DNA from: Alphaproteobacteria bacterium
GTDB taxonomy: Bacteria; Pseudomonadota; Alphaproteobacteria; CALKHQ01
Direction of reading: 5' to 3'
Length of the DNA: 64,000 nucleotides
Assembly: GCA_041396705.1 (NCBI GenBank)
Contig: JAWKYB010000003.1
Span: forward strand, 248,001-312,000
Both the position numbers and the translations under genes were made by a program. The notes below the pieces were generated by a model, which did not search any database, was not told the DNA's origin, and saw only the letters and a program-made list of their open reading frames with translations. Below, piece by piece: positions 54,468-62,615 of the stretch (positions are counted from its first letter, which is position 1; every line of letters starts with the position of its first letter).

Positions 54468-54934
54468 CCGGTCCCGGCGGGTCGCGGGTACGCCGGGCCC
54501 GCCCCGACGAGGCCGCAGCCCTGACCGCGCTGGCGCGGGCGTCGAAGGCGGTGTGGGGCTATCCAGCCGCCATGCTGGCCCGCTTCGCTGCCGAGCTGAC
54601 GATCACGCCGGCCGCCATCCGCGACCTGCCGGTGTTCGTCGTCGCCGGAGACGACGACCGTCCGCTCGCCGTCGGCGCGATCGGCGAGGCCGACGGCACG
54701 GCCGAGATCGCCTTCATGTTCGTTGCCCCCGGCGCGCTGCGCCGCGGTTTCGGCAGGCTGCTGTTCGCGCGACTGGCGGCCGAAGCGCGCCAGCGCGGAT
54801 ACCTCAGGCTGGCGATCCAGGCCGACCCCCACGCGGTCGGCTTCTACGAAAGGATGGGCGCGGTCCGGATCGGCGAATCCGAGTCGGCCTCGATTGCGGG
54901 CCGGATGCTGCCGGTCTTGGCCTACGCGCTCTGA
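54464..54934 (+). CDS. GNAT family N-acetyltransferase
   Basis: A 156-residue acetyltransferase starting at GTG 54464, overlapping the isomerase stop. Motif A is MFVAPGALRRGFGRLLFARL, followed by ADPHAVGFYERMGAVRIGES. Substrate unknown; coupling to the isomerase may be only transcriptional. Weak similarity to the other small GNAT in the window lies in its final GRMLPV motif. Confidence 0.85.
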   Translation: MTGPGGSRVRRARPDEAAALTALARASKAVWGYPAAMLARFAAELTITPAAIRDLPVFVVAGDDDRPLAVGAIGEADGTAEIAFMFVAPGALRRGFGRLLFARLAAEARQRGYLRLAIQADPHAVGFYERMGAVRIGESESASIAGRMLPVLAYAL

Positions 54935-55077
54935 ACCGGGCGGCGGCCACGCCGGCGCCTCCCGGCTGCCGGAATGTTCCGCGCCGGAGCCATGGAAATG
55001 CCGCGCGACGGTGCGATCATTCGCACAATGCGCCGGCCTGCCCGGCCAGAGACACTCTCACATTTCCGGAGATTCCC

Positions 55078-55383
55078 ATGCGAAACCTGACGAAGGCGGC
55101 GCTGCCGCTCGCCCTGATCCTGTGCGCCCAGGCCGCCCAGGCCGCCTTGCCGCCGGAACACCAGCGCGCCCGTGAACTGGATGCCATCATCAACAGCATG
55201 GACGTGCTCGACCAGCTGCAACACCAACCGATCGACAGCATCGAGTATGTCGGTACCGATCTCTATCGGGTCGCTGCCGGCTCCTGCTCGGTCGAGGTGC
55301 GGATCGTCGACCGGCCGGCCGACGAGCAGATCGTCGGTCCGCGCGTTTTCGACATCGAGATCGAAGAAGGCGTCTGCGAGTAG
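55078..55383 (+). CDS. Small secreted protein, unknown function
   Basis: A 101-residue exported protein. The signal peptide ends CAQAAQAALPPEH (about residue 23). The mature 80 residues have a helical start (ARELDAIINSMDVLDQLQHQ) and a beta-rich end with two Cys (GSCSVEVRI and EEGVCE), probably a disulfide. GGAG SD before ATG 55078. No family recognised. Confidence 0.78.
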   Translation: MRNLTKAALPLALILCAQAAQAALPPEHQRARELDAIINSMDVLDQLQHQPIDSIEYVGTDLYRVAAGSCSVEVRIVDRPADEQIVGPRVFDIEIEEGVCE

Positions 55384-55395
55384 GCGGGGGCCGCC

Positions 55396-56025
55396 CTACG
55401 CGCCGCCGCCGAGCCAGAGCCGTACCAGGTTGGCACGGGCGTTCTCGATGCGCAGGCGCGCATCGGTGCGACCGCACGACTCGTCGAGCAGGGATAACGC
55501 GGCGTCGAGGTCGCCGAGGACCTCGCGCCGCTCGGCGCTCGGCGTCAGGCTCTCGACCCAGCCGACGGCGACCAGCCGAGTGCCCCTGGTCACCGGCGCC
55601 ACCGAGTGGACGTAGCGGGCCGGATAGAGCAGCAGGTCGCCGGCGGCGTGCTTGTGGCTCTCCCAGCCCGCGTTCGATTCGACGATCAGTTCGCCGCGGT
55701 CGTAGTCCAGAGGGTCGCTGAGAAACAGCGTGAAGCCGAGGTCGACGCGGTGCGCATCGGCGCTCGCCGCGACGACGTGGCGGCCCTGGCCCATGCCGCC
55801 CGTGTGCCGGCTGATCGTCAGTCGCAGGATCCGGCGGGGAAGGGCGGCCCGGAAGAAGCCGGCATGGCCCATCAGGGCGCTCGCGATCCGGCGCTCGGCC
55901 GCGTCGCCGGCGCCATGCAACCCGCAACCGCATGTCGCTTCGCTGCCGCGGTTCGGCGCGGCGACGGCGCAGCGGACGGCGGCAAGGGCGTCGGCATCGA
56001 GCACGGATCGGAGCAGGGTGGTCAT
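55396..56025 (-). CDS. PKHD-like hydroxylase lacking the metal Asp
   Basis: A 209-residue homologue of the window's other PKHD hydroxylase. The distal His (YVHSVAPVTRG) and Arg (GTRLVAVGW) are present, but the HxD motif reads GRHVVAASA: the Asp is Val. FTLFLSDPLDYDRGELIV still aligns well. Loss of Asp normally prevents Fe(II) catalysis, although halogenases lack this Asp too. An N-terminal Cys pair (CGCG) is unusual. ATG 56025 lies under a Fur-like box. Could be inactive, regulatory or of changed chemistry. Confidence 0.8.
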   Translation of the reverse strand: MTTLLRSVLDADALAAVRCAVAAPNRGSEATCGCGLHGAGDAAERRIASALMGHAGFFRAALPRRILRLTISRHTGGMGQGRHVVAASADAHRVDLGFTLFLSDPLDYDRGELIVESNAGWESHKHAAGDLLLYPARYVHSVAPVTRGTRLVAVGWVESLTPSAERREVLGDLDAALSLLDESCGRTDARLRIENARANLVRLWLGGGA

Positions 56026-56044
56026 GGTTCTGGTCTATCGCGAA

Positions 56045-56059
56045 TGCGAATTATTTGCA
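56045..56059 (-). promoter_or_regulatory. Fur-like box (7-1-7 palindrome)
   Basis: TGCGAATTATTTGCA (plus strand) is a 7-1-7 palindrome with one mismatch between arms, resembling Fur boxes (TGATAATNATTATCA pattern) and their alphaproteobacterial TGCAAAT variants. It lies 20 bp upstream of the PKHD-like gene on the minus strand. PiuC relatives are known iron-repressed genes. Confidence 0.6.
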
Positions 56060-56183
56060 ATCAAGGACGCGAGGCGCTAACTAGCACTTGCCGGCGCGAC
56101 CCGACGGTTGGCCGCAGGCGGCTTTCCCCACGGCGGGCCGGCGCCGATGCGGCGTCCCGGCGGATGCCGGCGCGGCGACGGCG

Positions 56184-59100
56184 TCAGTGGAAGTCGCGGG
56201 ACGGGAACAGCAGTCGCGCCTGGTCGCGGGGATGGGCCGGGCGCGGTGTGGCGCGGGGGATGGCAGGCGTGCCGTCTCCCGCGCCGGTCGGCGCCAGGCG
56301 GGCAGCCGGCCGTCCCGCCCTGCCGCCGCGCGGATCGGCCGGATTCGGCCGGCGCACCTCGTCGGCGCGATCGAGCGGGACCGGCACCGGCGCCCGCAGT
56401 TCCGACAGCCGGTCCAGCGATGGCGACAGGTCCTCCAGCCGCGACGAGATGATGTGGATCACGCTGTCCTCGCGCTGCATGCGGCCGCGCACCAGCAGCA
56501 GCCGGCTGCGCATCACCGTCTTGCGGTAGCGGGTGAAGGCGTCGGGCCAGACGATGACGTTCGCCCAGCCGGTCTCGTCCTCGATGGTGATGAAGATGAC
56601 GCCGCTGGCTGTGCCGGGCCGCTGGCGCACCAGCACCAGCCCGGCGACGGTGACCCAGCGGCCGTCGTCGACGTGCAGCAGCTCGGCATTGGGCGTCACC
56701 CCGGCCGCGGCCATCTCGCCGCGCAGCAACTTCAGCGGATGGTCGCGCAGGGTCATCCTCAGCGCGGTGTAGTCCTCAACCACCTCCTCGCCCAGCGGCA
56801 TCTCCGGCAGCGGCGTCGCCGGTTCCGCCCCGCGCTCCGGCGCCTCGGCATGGGCGAACAGCGGCAGCGGCGCCTCCCTGGCCTGGCCGAGCCCGCGCAC
56901 GGCCCACAGCGCCTGCCGTCGCGAGAGCCCCATCGAGCGACAGGCGTCGGCACGGGCGAGGATGGCCAGGCTGCGCGGCTGCAGGGCGGCACGCCGCCAC
57001 AGCGCCGCCGGGTCCGGATAGCCGTTGCCGCGGACGGCGACCAGGCGCTCCACCTCGTCCTCGCGCAGCCCCTTGATCTGGCGCAGCCCGATCCGCAGCG
57101 CCATCGCGCCGCCGGCGCCGTGCTCCAGCGTGTAGTCCCAGCGCGACATGTTGACGTCGGCCGGCAGCACCTCGACGCCGTGGTTGGCGGCATCGCGCAC
57201 GATCTGGGCCGGGGCGTAGAAACCCATCGGCTGGCTGTTCAGCAGCGCGCAGGCGAAGGCGGCCGGGTAGTAGCATTTCAGCCACGACGACACATAGGCG
57301 AGCAGGGCGAAGCTGGCCGCGTGGCTCTCCGGGAAGCCGTACTCGCCGAAGCCCTCGATCTGGCGGAAGCAACGCTCGGCGAAATCGGCGTCGTAGCCGT
57401 TGGCGATCATGCCTTCGGTCATCTTGCGGTAGAAGTGGTGGATGGTGCCGGTCTTGCGGAAGGTGGCCATCGCGCGCCGCAGCTGGTCGGCCTCCTCCGG
57501 CGTGAAGCCGGCGCCGACGATGGCGATCTTCATCGCCTGCTCCTGGAACAGCGGCACGCCCAGCGTCTTGCCCAGCACCGCCTCCAGCGCCGCCGAGGGG
57601 TAGGTCACCGTCTCCTCGCCGTTGCGGCGGCGCAGATAGGGGTGGACCATGTCGCCCTGGATCGGCCCGGGCCGGATGATCGCCACCTCGATCACCAGGT
57701 CGTAGAAGGTGCGCGGCTTCATCCGCGGCAGGAAGTTCATCTGCGCCCGGCTTTCGACCTGGAACACGCCGATGCTGTCGCCCGCGCACAGCATGTCGTA
57801 GACGCGGGGGTCCTCGGTCGGCACCGCGGCGATGTCCGGGATGGCGACGCCGTGGTGGTCGGCGAGCAGGGCGAAGCCCTTGCGCAGGCAGGTCAGCATG
57901 CCCAGCGCCAGCACGTCGACCTTGAGGATGCCGAGCGCGTCGATGTCGTCCTTGTCCCACTCGACGACGGTGCGGTCGTCCATCGCCGCATTCTCGATCG
58001 GCACGATGTCGTCGAGCCGGTCGCGGGCGATGATGAAGCCGCCGACATGCTGGCTGAGATGGCGGGGGAAGCCGATCAGCTGGCCGGTCAGCTCCAGGGT
58101 CATCGCCACCCGCGGCGCGCCGGGGTCGAGGCCGGCCTCGCGCACCCGCTCCTCCTCGACCCCCTCCGAGCTCCAGCCCCAGATCTGGCCGGCCAGCGCC
58201 GAGACCGCATCCTCGGAAAGCCCCATCGCCTTGCCGATCTCGCGCACCGCGCTGCGCGCGCGATAGCTGATCACGGTGGCGGTCAGCCCGGCGCGGTGGC
58301 GGCCGTATTTGGCGTAGATGTACTGGATCACCTCCTCGCGCCGCTCGTGCTCGAAGTCGACGTCGATGTCCGGCGGCTCGTTGCGGGCGGCGGAGATGAA
58401 GCGTTCGAACAGCAGGTCGACCGCGGTCGGGTCGACCGCGGTGATGCCGAGGCAGTAGCACACCGCCGAGTTGGCGGCGGAGCCGCGGCCCTGGCACAGG
58501 ATGTTCTGTTCGCGGGCGAAGCGGACGATGTCGTAGACGGTCAGGAAATAGGCGGCGTAGTTGAGCTGGCCGATCAGCGCCAGCTCGTGGTCGAGCTGGG
58601 CGCGCACCTTGTCGGGCACGCCGCGCGGGAAGCGCCAGGCGGCGCCCTGCGCGGTCAGCGCCTCCAGCGCCGCCTGCGGGGTGGGATGGCCGGCCATCAC
58701 CTCGTGCGGGTATTCGTAGCGCAGCTCGTCCAGGCTGAACCGGCAGCGCCCGGCCAGCGCGCAGGCGTTGGCCAGGGCCTCGGGGTAGCGCGCAAACAGG
58801 TCGGCCATCGCCTCGCCGGCCTTCAGGTAGCGCTCGGCATTGGCCTCCAGCCGCCAGCCGGCGTCGTCGACGGTGCATTTCTCGCGGATGCAGGTCAGCG
58901 CATCGGCCAGCGCCTTGCGCTCGGGCCGGTGGTAGAGCACGTCGTTGGTGGCGACCAGCGGCACGTCGAGCGCGTCGGCCAGCGCCGCCATGCGCGCCAG
59001 CCGGCCGGCGTCGCGGCCCGTCATGTGCGCCTGGGCGGCGAGGTGGCAGCGGCGGCCGAAGGCGCGGGCGAGTCCGGCGGCATGGTCGCGCCAGGCCGCG

Positions 59101-59489
59101 TCCACCGCTTCCGGCAGCAGCAGCACGATCTCCAGCCCCTCGCCGTGCTCGGCCAGGTCGGTCGGCGTCAGGTGGCATTCGCCCTTCGGCGCGCGGCGGC
59201 GGCCCAGCGTGATCAGGCGCGATAGCCGGGCATAGGCCGACTTGTCGGTGGGGTAGGCGAGCACGGCATTGCCGCAGGTGAAGTCCAGCCGCGCGCCGAC
59301 CACCAGCCGGATGCCGGCCGCCTTGGCCGCCGTGTGCATGCGCACCGCGCCGGCCAGCGTGTTGCGGTCGGTGACGGCGATCGCCGCCAGCCCCAGCGCC
59401 GCCGCGGTCTCCACCAGCTCATGCGCGTGCGACGCCCCGCGCAGGAAGGTGAAGTTGGTGGTGACCTGCAGCTCGGCATAGGCGGTCAT
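56184..59489 (-). CDS. dnaE2: Error-prone DNA polymerase DnaE2
   Basis: A 1101-residue C-family polymerase for SOS translesion synthesis. The PHP domain begins ELQVTTNFTFLRGASHAHEL. The palm catalytic acids lie in PPDIDVDFEHERREEV. The fingers segment GRGSAANSAVCYCLGITAVD is conserved. The OB-fold region (VTVAGLVLVRQRPGTASGVI) is near the C-terminus, and a Pro/Arg/Ala-rich tail follows. It acts with ImuB, which recruits it to the clamp. It is third in the imuA-imuB-dnaE2 cassette, 147 bp after imuB. Confidence 0.97.
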   Translation of the reverse strand: MTAYAELQVTTNFTFLRGASHAHELVETAAALGLAAIAVTDRNTLAGAVRMHTAAKAAGIRLVVGARLDFTCGNAVLAYPTDKSAYARLSRLITLGRRRAPKGECHLTPTDLAEHGEGLEIVLLLPEAVDAAWRDHAAGLARAFGRRCHLAAQAHMTGRDAGRLARMAALADALDVPLVATNDVLYHRPERKALADALTCIREKCTVDDAGWRLEANAERYLKAGEAMADLFARYPEALANACALAGRCRFSLDELRYEYPHEVMAGHPTPQAALEALTAQGAAWRFPRGVPDKVRAQLDHELALIGQLNYAAYFLTVYDIVRFAREQNILCQGRGSAANSAVCYCLGITAVDPTAVDLLFERFISAARNEPPDIDVDFEHERREEVIQYIYAKYGRHRAGLTATVISYRARSAVREIGKAMGLSEDAVSALAGQIWGWSSEGVEEERVREAGLDPGAPRVAMTLELTGQLIGFPRHLSQHVGGFIIARDRLDDIVPIENAAMDDRTVVEWDKDDIDALGILKVDVLALGMLTCLRKGFALLADHHGVAIPDIAAVPTEDPRVYDMLCAGDSIGVFQVESRAQMNFLPRMKPRTFYDLVIEVAIIRPGPIQGDMVHPYLRRRNGEETVTYPSAALEAVLGKTLGVPLFQEQAMKIAIVGAGFTPEEADQLRRAMATFRKTGTIHHFYRKMTEGMIANGYDADFAERCFRQIEGFGEYGFPESHAASFALLAYVSSWLKCYYPAAFACALLNSQPMGFYAPAQIVRDAANHGVEVLPADVNMSRWDYTLEHGAGGAMALRIGLRQIKGLREDEVERLVAVRGNGYPDPAALWRRAALQPRSLAILARADACRSMGLSRRQALWAVRGLGQAREAPLPLFAHAEAPERGAEPATPLPEMPLGEEVVEDYTALRMTLRDHPLKLLRGEMAAAGVTPNAELLHVDDGRWVTVAGLVLVRQRPGTASGVIFITIEDETGWANVIVWPDAFTRYRKTVMRSRLLLVRGRMQREDSVIHIISSRLEDLSPSLDRLSELRAPVPVPLDRADEVRRPNPADPRGGRAGRPAARLAPTGAGDGTPAIPRATPRPAHPRDQARLLFPSRDFH

Positions 59490-59537
59490 GGTCGTCTTCC
59501 GGCCAACGGGGAACAGCCTGCGGCGCTGCGGGGATGC

Positions 59538-59623
59538 GCAGCCGGGATGGAGCGGCGCGAAATCCGCGTCATCCCCGTAAGCGCTCTCCGTTCCCGGATT
59601 GCGCTGCGCTCCATCCGGGCTGC
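59538..59623. repeat. REP-like inverted repeat between imuB and dnaE2
   Basis: GCAGCCGGGATGGAGCG (59538-59554) and CGCTCCATCCGGGCTGC (59607-59623) are 17-nt complementary arms with one mismatch, 52 bp apart. They contain the core GCGCTCCATCCGGG common in extragenic palindromes of alphaproteobacteria. The cassette is split here, so it may affect dnaE2 expression. Confidence 0.6.
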
Positions 59624-59636
59624 GGCGCCGGGCGGC

Positions 59637-61619
59637 CTAGTCGAAGACGCCGTGGACATACCAGCGGGTCTCCGGCGCGGTCGGCGAGGGGGCGCGGGCG
59701 AGCCAGAGCCGGCGGCCGTCGGCGAGCTCGACCCGGTAGTAGTCGCGCACGGCGTCCTCGCCCGGCTCCAGCGGCGCGCGCCACCACTCGGGCACGATCC
59801 GTTCCGGCCCCTCGGCACGGACCACCGCCAGGCTCTGCCGGCGCCAGGACAGGCGGACCGGCGGGTCGGCCGGGCTCGGCGCCAGCGCCGCGACGGGCTC
59901 GGGCCGGCGCAGCAGGCGGAGCGGGCGCGAGGCGCGCAGGGCCGCCATCGCCGGCCAGGCGCTCGGCCGTGCCGGGATCGCCGCCGCCGGCCGGCGCGCG
60001 GCCGCCCGCTCGGGCCAGTGGCTCTCGCGCGGCACCCAGCGGAACACGCGCTCCCCGCCCAGCCGGTTGGCCAGCCGGTCGACCAGCGCCTCCACCGCGG
60101 GGTCGAAGCCGGCGCGCGCGCCGGCCAGCAGGGCCGGGCCGAGGCTGCCGCCGAGCCCCGCCTGCCGCACCACGAAGGGTTCCACCGCCAGCGCCGACAG
60201 GCGCAGGGCGTCCAGCCCGAAGCCGGGGTCGATCCGCTCCAGCCGGTCGCGGAACAGCCGCATCCAGTGGGCCGGGTCGCGGGTCGGCCGGCCGGCGCCG
60301 ACCCGGACCGCGGAGACGTGGCCGTCGACGCCGTAGGCCTGGAACAGCAGCTGGCGTGCGCCGAGCCCGGCTCGCTCCAGCTTGCGGGCGAGACCGGCGA
60401 GCAGGTGTTCGAGCCCGCCGGCGATCGCCTCGGCATGGCCGATCGGCTCGGCCAGCGCCAGCCGCACGCTGTGCGCCGGTGCGGGCAGGGCCGGCGAGAC
60501 CGGCTCGTCGAGCCGGCCCAGCGCCTGGTCGAGCCGGCGCAGCAGCAGGCCCTCGAAGCGATGCGCCAGCGCGGCGCGCGGCACGGCCGCCAGTTCGCCG
60601 ATCCGGCGCAGGCCGAGCCGGGCGAGATCGGCGGCCTGCTCCGGCGCCAGCCGCAGCGCCGCCACCGGCAGCGGTGCCAGCGCCGCGCCGGGATCGTCCT
60701 GCGCGCCGAGGCAGAAGGGCTGGCCGGCCGGATCGCCATAGCGGGCGAGCGCCCAGGCCGCGCCCGGCGTCGCCGCCAGCGCGGCGCGCGCCGTGAAGCC
60801 GAGATCGGCCAGCGCCGCCAGCAGCCGGCGCAGCAGTACCCGGTCGCCGCCGAACAGGTGGCCGCAGCCGGTGACGTCGAGCCAGATCCCGGCCGCGCCG
60901 CCGGGCTCGGCCCCGCCGTCGGCGACCAGCGGGGTGAAGCGCGAGCACCAGCGGACGAGCCGGCGGCGGGCGCGCGCCTCCAGCACCGGGTCGGCCTGAC
61001 GGACCGCCAGCCCCGGCTCCACCGCGCGGGCGTCGCTCAGGCTCATCCCCGGCACCACGCCCTCGGCCAGCGCCCGCGCATCGGCCGCATGGACCAGCCG
61101 CCGGTTGCCCCGGTCGGCGACCAGAACCAGCGGCGCCGCAGGGTGGGACGCCGCGCCGGCGCCGCCATCCGCGCGCGCGGCCGGTTTGGCGGGCGGATGG
61201 GTGGCGGCGGAGCCCACACGAGCCGTCGGATGGGCCGCGGCAGCGGGGGGCGCACGACGCGAATCCCTTCCTCGGGACGGGGGAGGGTGGGGAGGGGGCC
61301 CGGCATCGGCGCCGGAAGGCGCCCTCGTCCCGGTCAAGAGGCCGCCTGCCTGCGCGCCGCGCCGGGCGGCACCGGCCTGCGTCACCCCCCCTCCTCGATG
61401 CTCCCCCGCGCCGGGGGAGGAGGGATGTCCCGTCTGTGCCTGTTGGACCGCGGCGGCGGTTGAGGCCGGGGGTGCCGGCCGTTCCGCGCCCGGGCCGCGG
61501 CCCTCAGCCGGCTGCGGCGCTTCGCAGGGTAGGCCCCCGCCGCTTCTCCCATCCGCAGGGGAGCGCTGCGCCAGCTCCGTCGCGAAGCGGGGCAACCACA
61601 GCGAGATCACCCGTCGCAT
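59637..61619 (-). CDS. imuB: ImuB, Y-family-like mutasome scaffold, with low-complexity insertion
   Basis: A 660-residue protein; typical ImuB is about 480-550. The N-terminus MRRVISLWLPRFATEL is canonical, then residues about 18-162 are an Ala/Pro/Gly/Arg-rich insertion. The Y-family core resumes at PLVLVADRGNRRLVHAADA. LRLAPEQAADLARLGLRRIG is the HhH region, and the C-terminal DYYRVELADGRRLWLARA is conserved. ImuB is catalytically inactive and links DnaE2 and ImuA to the beta clamp. Its start lies 116 bp inside imuA. Confidence 0.93.
   Translation of the reverse strand: MRRVISLWLPRFATELAQRSPADGRSGGGLPCEAPQPAEGRGPGAERPAPPASTAAAVQQAQTGHPSSPGAGEHRGGGVTQAGAARRGAQAGGLLTGTRAPSGADAGPPPHPPPSRGRDSRRAPPAAAAHPTARVGSAATHPPAKPAARADGGAGAASHPAAPLVLVADRGNRRLVHAADARALAEGVVPGMSLSDARAVEPGLAVRQADPVLEARARRRLVRWCSRFTPLVADGGAEPGGAAGIWLDVTGCGHLFGGDRVLLRRLLAALADLGFTARAALAATPGAAWALARYGDPAGQPFCLGAQDDPGAALAPLPVAALRLAPEQAADLARLGLRRIGELAAVPRAALAHRFEGLLLRRLDQALGRLDEPVSPALPAPAHSVRLALAEPIGHAEAIAGGLEHLLAGLARKLERAGLGARQLLFQAYGVDGHVSAVRVGAGRPTRDPAHWMRLFRDRLERIDPGFGLDALRLSALAVEPFVVRQAGLGGSLGPALLAGARAGFDPAVEALVDRLANRLGGERVFRWVPRESHWPERAAARRPAAAIPARPSAWPAMAALRASRPLRLLRRPEPVAALAPSPADPPVRLSWRRQSLAVVRAEGPERIVPEWWRAPLEPGEDAVRDYYRVELADGRRLWLARAPSPTAPETRWYVHGVFD
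61265..61430. repeat. Palindromic G+C repeat cluster inside imuB
   Basis: Nested palindromes such as CTCCCCCG-CGC-CGGGGGAG (61402-61420) flanked by CCTCCT/AGGAGG, and runs such as GACGGGGGAGGGTGGGGAGG, look like extragenic palindromic elements, but they are in frame within the imuB insertion. They encode the low-complexity segment, residues about 65-120. Confidence 0.65.
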
Positions 61620-62469
61620 GATCCACCTCCACCGTCCACTGGCGGCAGGCACCGCTGCGGCTGCGGGTCAGCGCCAGCCGCCAGCGCGAACGCCGGCCCA
61701 TGTCATCGCCCCCACCGTCATCGCCCCCATCGTCGTCGCTCCCGATGCCGGCCCTGGCCCCCTTTTCGGCGTCGAAGCCGGCATCGTCACCGGGGGGAGG
61801 GGCCGGCCGCACCCGCCAGCGCGTCACCGCCGCGCTGGCGCCGAGAGCGGAAACCGGCGCCGCGTCATCGTCGTCCGCCGCGGCCATGCCTTGCCGGGAT
61901 GGGGGCCGGGATGGGGGCCGGGGCGGGGGCGGGCGCAGCAGCAGGGCGATGGCGCCGCCCTGGCCGGCGGCGAGCTGCAGCCGGCGGCTGGCGGTCAGGT
62001 CGATGCCGTCGCGCACCCGGAACTCGCCGACCACCGCCGCGACGCCGCGGCAGCGCAGGCATTCCTCCATCGCCCACAGCCGGTCCTCGCGCCGCGGCGC
62101 CTCGACCAGGATCAGCCGGTCGATGTCGAGCCCCCGGCCGGCAAGGCCCGGCGCATGCAGCCCCGGCTCGGGCGCGCACCAGAACACGGGCCCGCCGTCG
62201 CCCGGCCGGTCGCCGCGGCCGGCCGCCGCCTCGCCGGCGACCAGCCGGCGCAGCAGGTGGACGACGAAGCCCGTGCCGGCGCCCTCGACCGGGCCGACCA
62301 CCTCGTGCAGGCAGCCGAACTGCAGGCCGCCGCCGGGCAGGCGGCGATCGATCCCGGCCACGCCCAGGCGCAGTGTGCCGCCTCCGTTCGCCGCGGCCTC
62401 CGGCCCCTCGATCCGGGCGATGCGCGCGCGCAGCTCGGCCAGGGCGACATGTCTGGGTGCGTTCTCCAT
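61504..62469 (-). CDS. imuA: ImuA, RecA-like mutasome protein, with Asp/Gly insertion
   Basis: A 321-residue RecA/SulA-like protein. The core is GGTLRLGVAGIDRRLPGGGL with the following FGCLHEVVGP. The nucleotide-binding region is diverged. Residues about 185-260 hold a Pro/Arg segment and an Asp/Gly run (SDDDGGDDGGGDDMGRRS) before the family C-terminus WRLALTRSRSGACRQWTVEV. ImuA inhibits or structures the RecA filament for translesion synthesis. The 3' end overlaps imuB by 116 bp in another frame, unusually long. A LexA box abuts the start. Confidence 0.92.
   Translation of the reverse strand: MENAPRHVALAELRARIARIEGPEAAANGGGTLRLGVAGIDRRLPGGGLQFGCLHEVVGPVEGAGTGFVVHLLRRLVAGEAAAGRGDRPGDGGPVFWCAPEPGLHAPGLAGRGLDIDRLILVEAPRREDRLWAMEECLRCRGVAAVVGEFRVRDGIDLTASRRLQLAAGQGGAIALLLRPPPPRPPSRPPSRQGMAAADDDDAAPVSALGASAAVTRWRVRPAPPPGDDAGFDAEKGARAGIGSDDDGGDDGGGDDMGRRSRWRLALTRSRSGACRQWTVEVDHATGDLAVVAPLRDGAGAALPCGWEKRRGPTLRSAAAG
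61702..61746. repeat. 15-bp tandem repeat coding the Asp/Gly run of ImuA
   Basis: GTCATCGCCCCCACC, GTCATCGCCCCCATC and GTCGTCGCTCCCGAT are three tandem 15-mers. A second tandem (CCGGGATGGGGG, 12 bp, two or more copies) lies at about 61894-61918. Both encode low-complexity insertions. Confidence 0.8.
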
Positions 62470-62484
62470 ATTCCCTTTTTGTTC
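62470..62484 (-). promoter_or_regulatory. LexA box before imuA
   Basis: ATTC-CCTTTTT-GTTC matches the alphaproteobacterial LexA consensus GTTC-N7-GTTC in 7 of 8 positions. It touches the imuA ATG and overlaps its SD (AGGGA). SOS control of the imuA-imuB-dnaE2 cassette is well known. Confidence 0.8.
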
Positions 62485-62525
62485 TATATCGGGTGCTGTC
62501 CGCGGTCAATCGCAAGTTTCCGTTA

Positions 62526-62541
62526 TGTTCCACGTGAAACG
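62526..62541. promoter_or_regulatory. parS-like centromere site
   Basis: TGTTCCACGTGAAACG differs from the ParB-binding consensus TGTTTCACGTGAAACA at two of 16 positions; its 14-bp core, GTTCCACGTGAAAC, has a single-arm mismatch. parS sites cluster near the replication origin. It lies in the imuA/mtnA intergenic region. It was the only copy I saw here. Confidence 0.7.
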
Positions 62542-62615
62542 CCGGCGGATTGCCCCCCGCAGCAAATCCCGGCAGGGTGGCCGCGAATCGCGACCGCACC
62601 CACAGACGGCAGACC

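Noticed and set aside
56088..59225. A 1045-codon open frame on the plus strand opposite dnaE2
   Set aside because: It has no recognisable domain and arises from the G+C-rich codon bias of dnaE2 on the other strand, which removes stop codons in the complementary frame.
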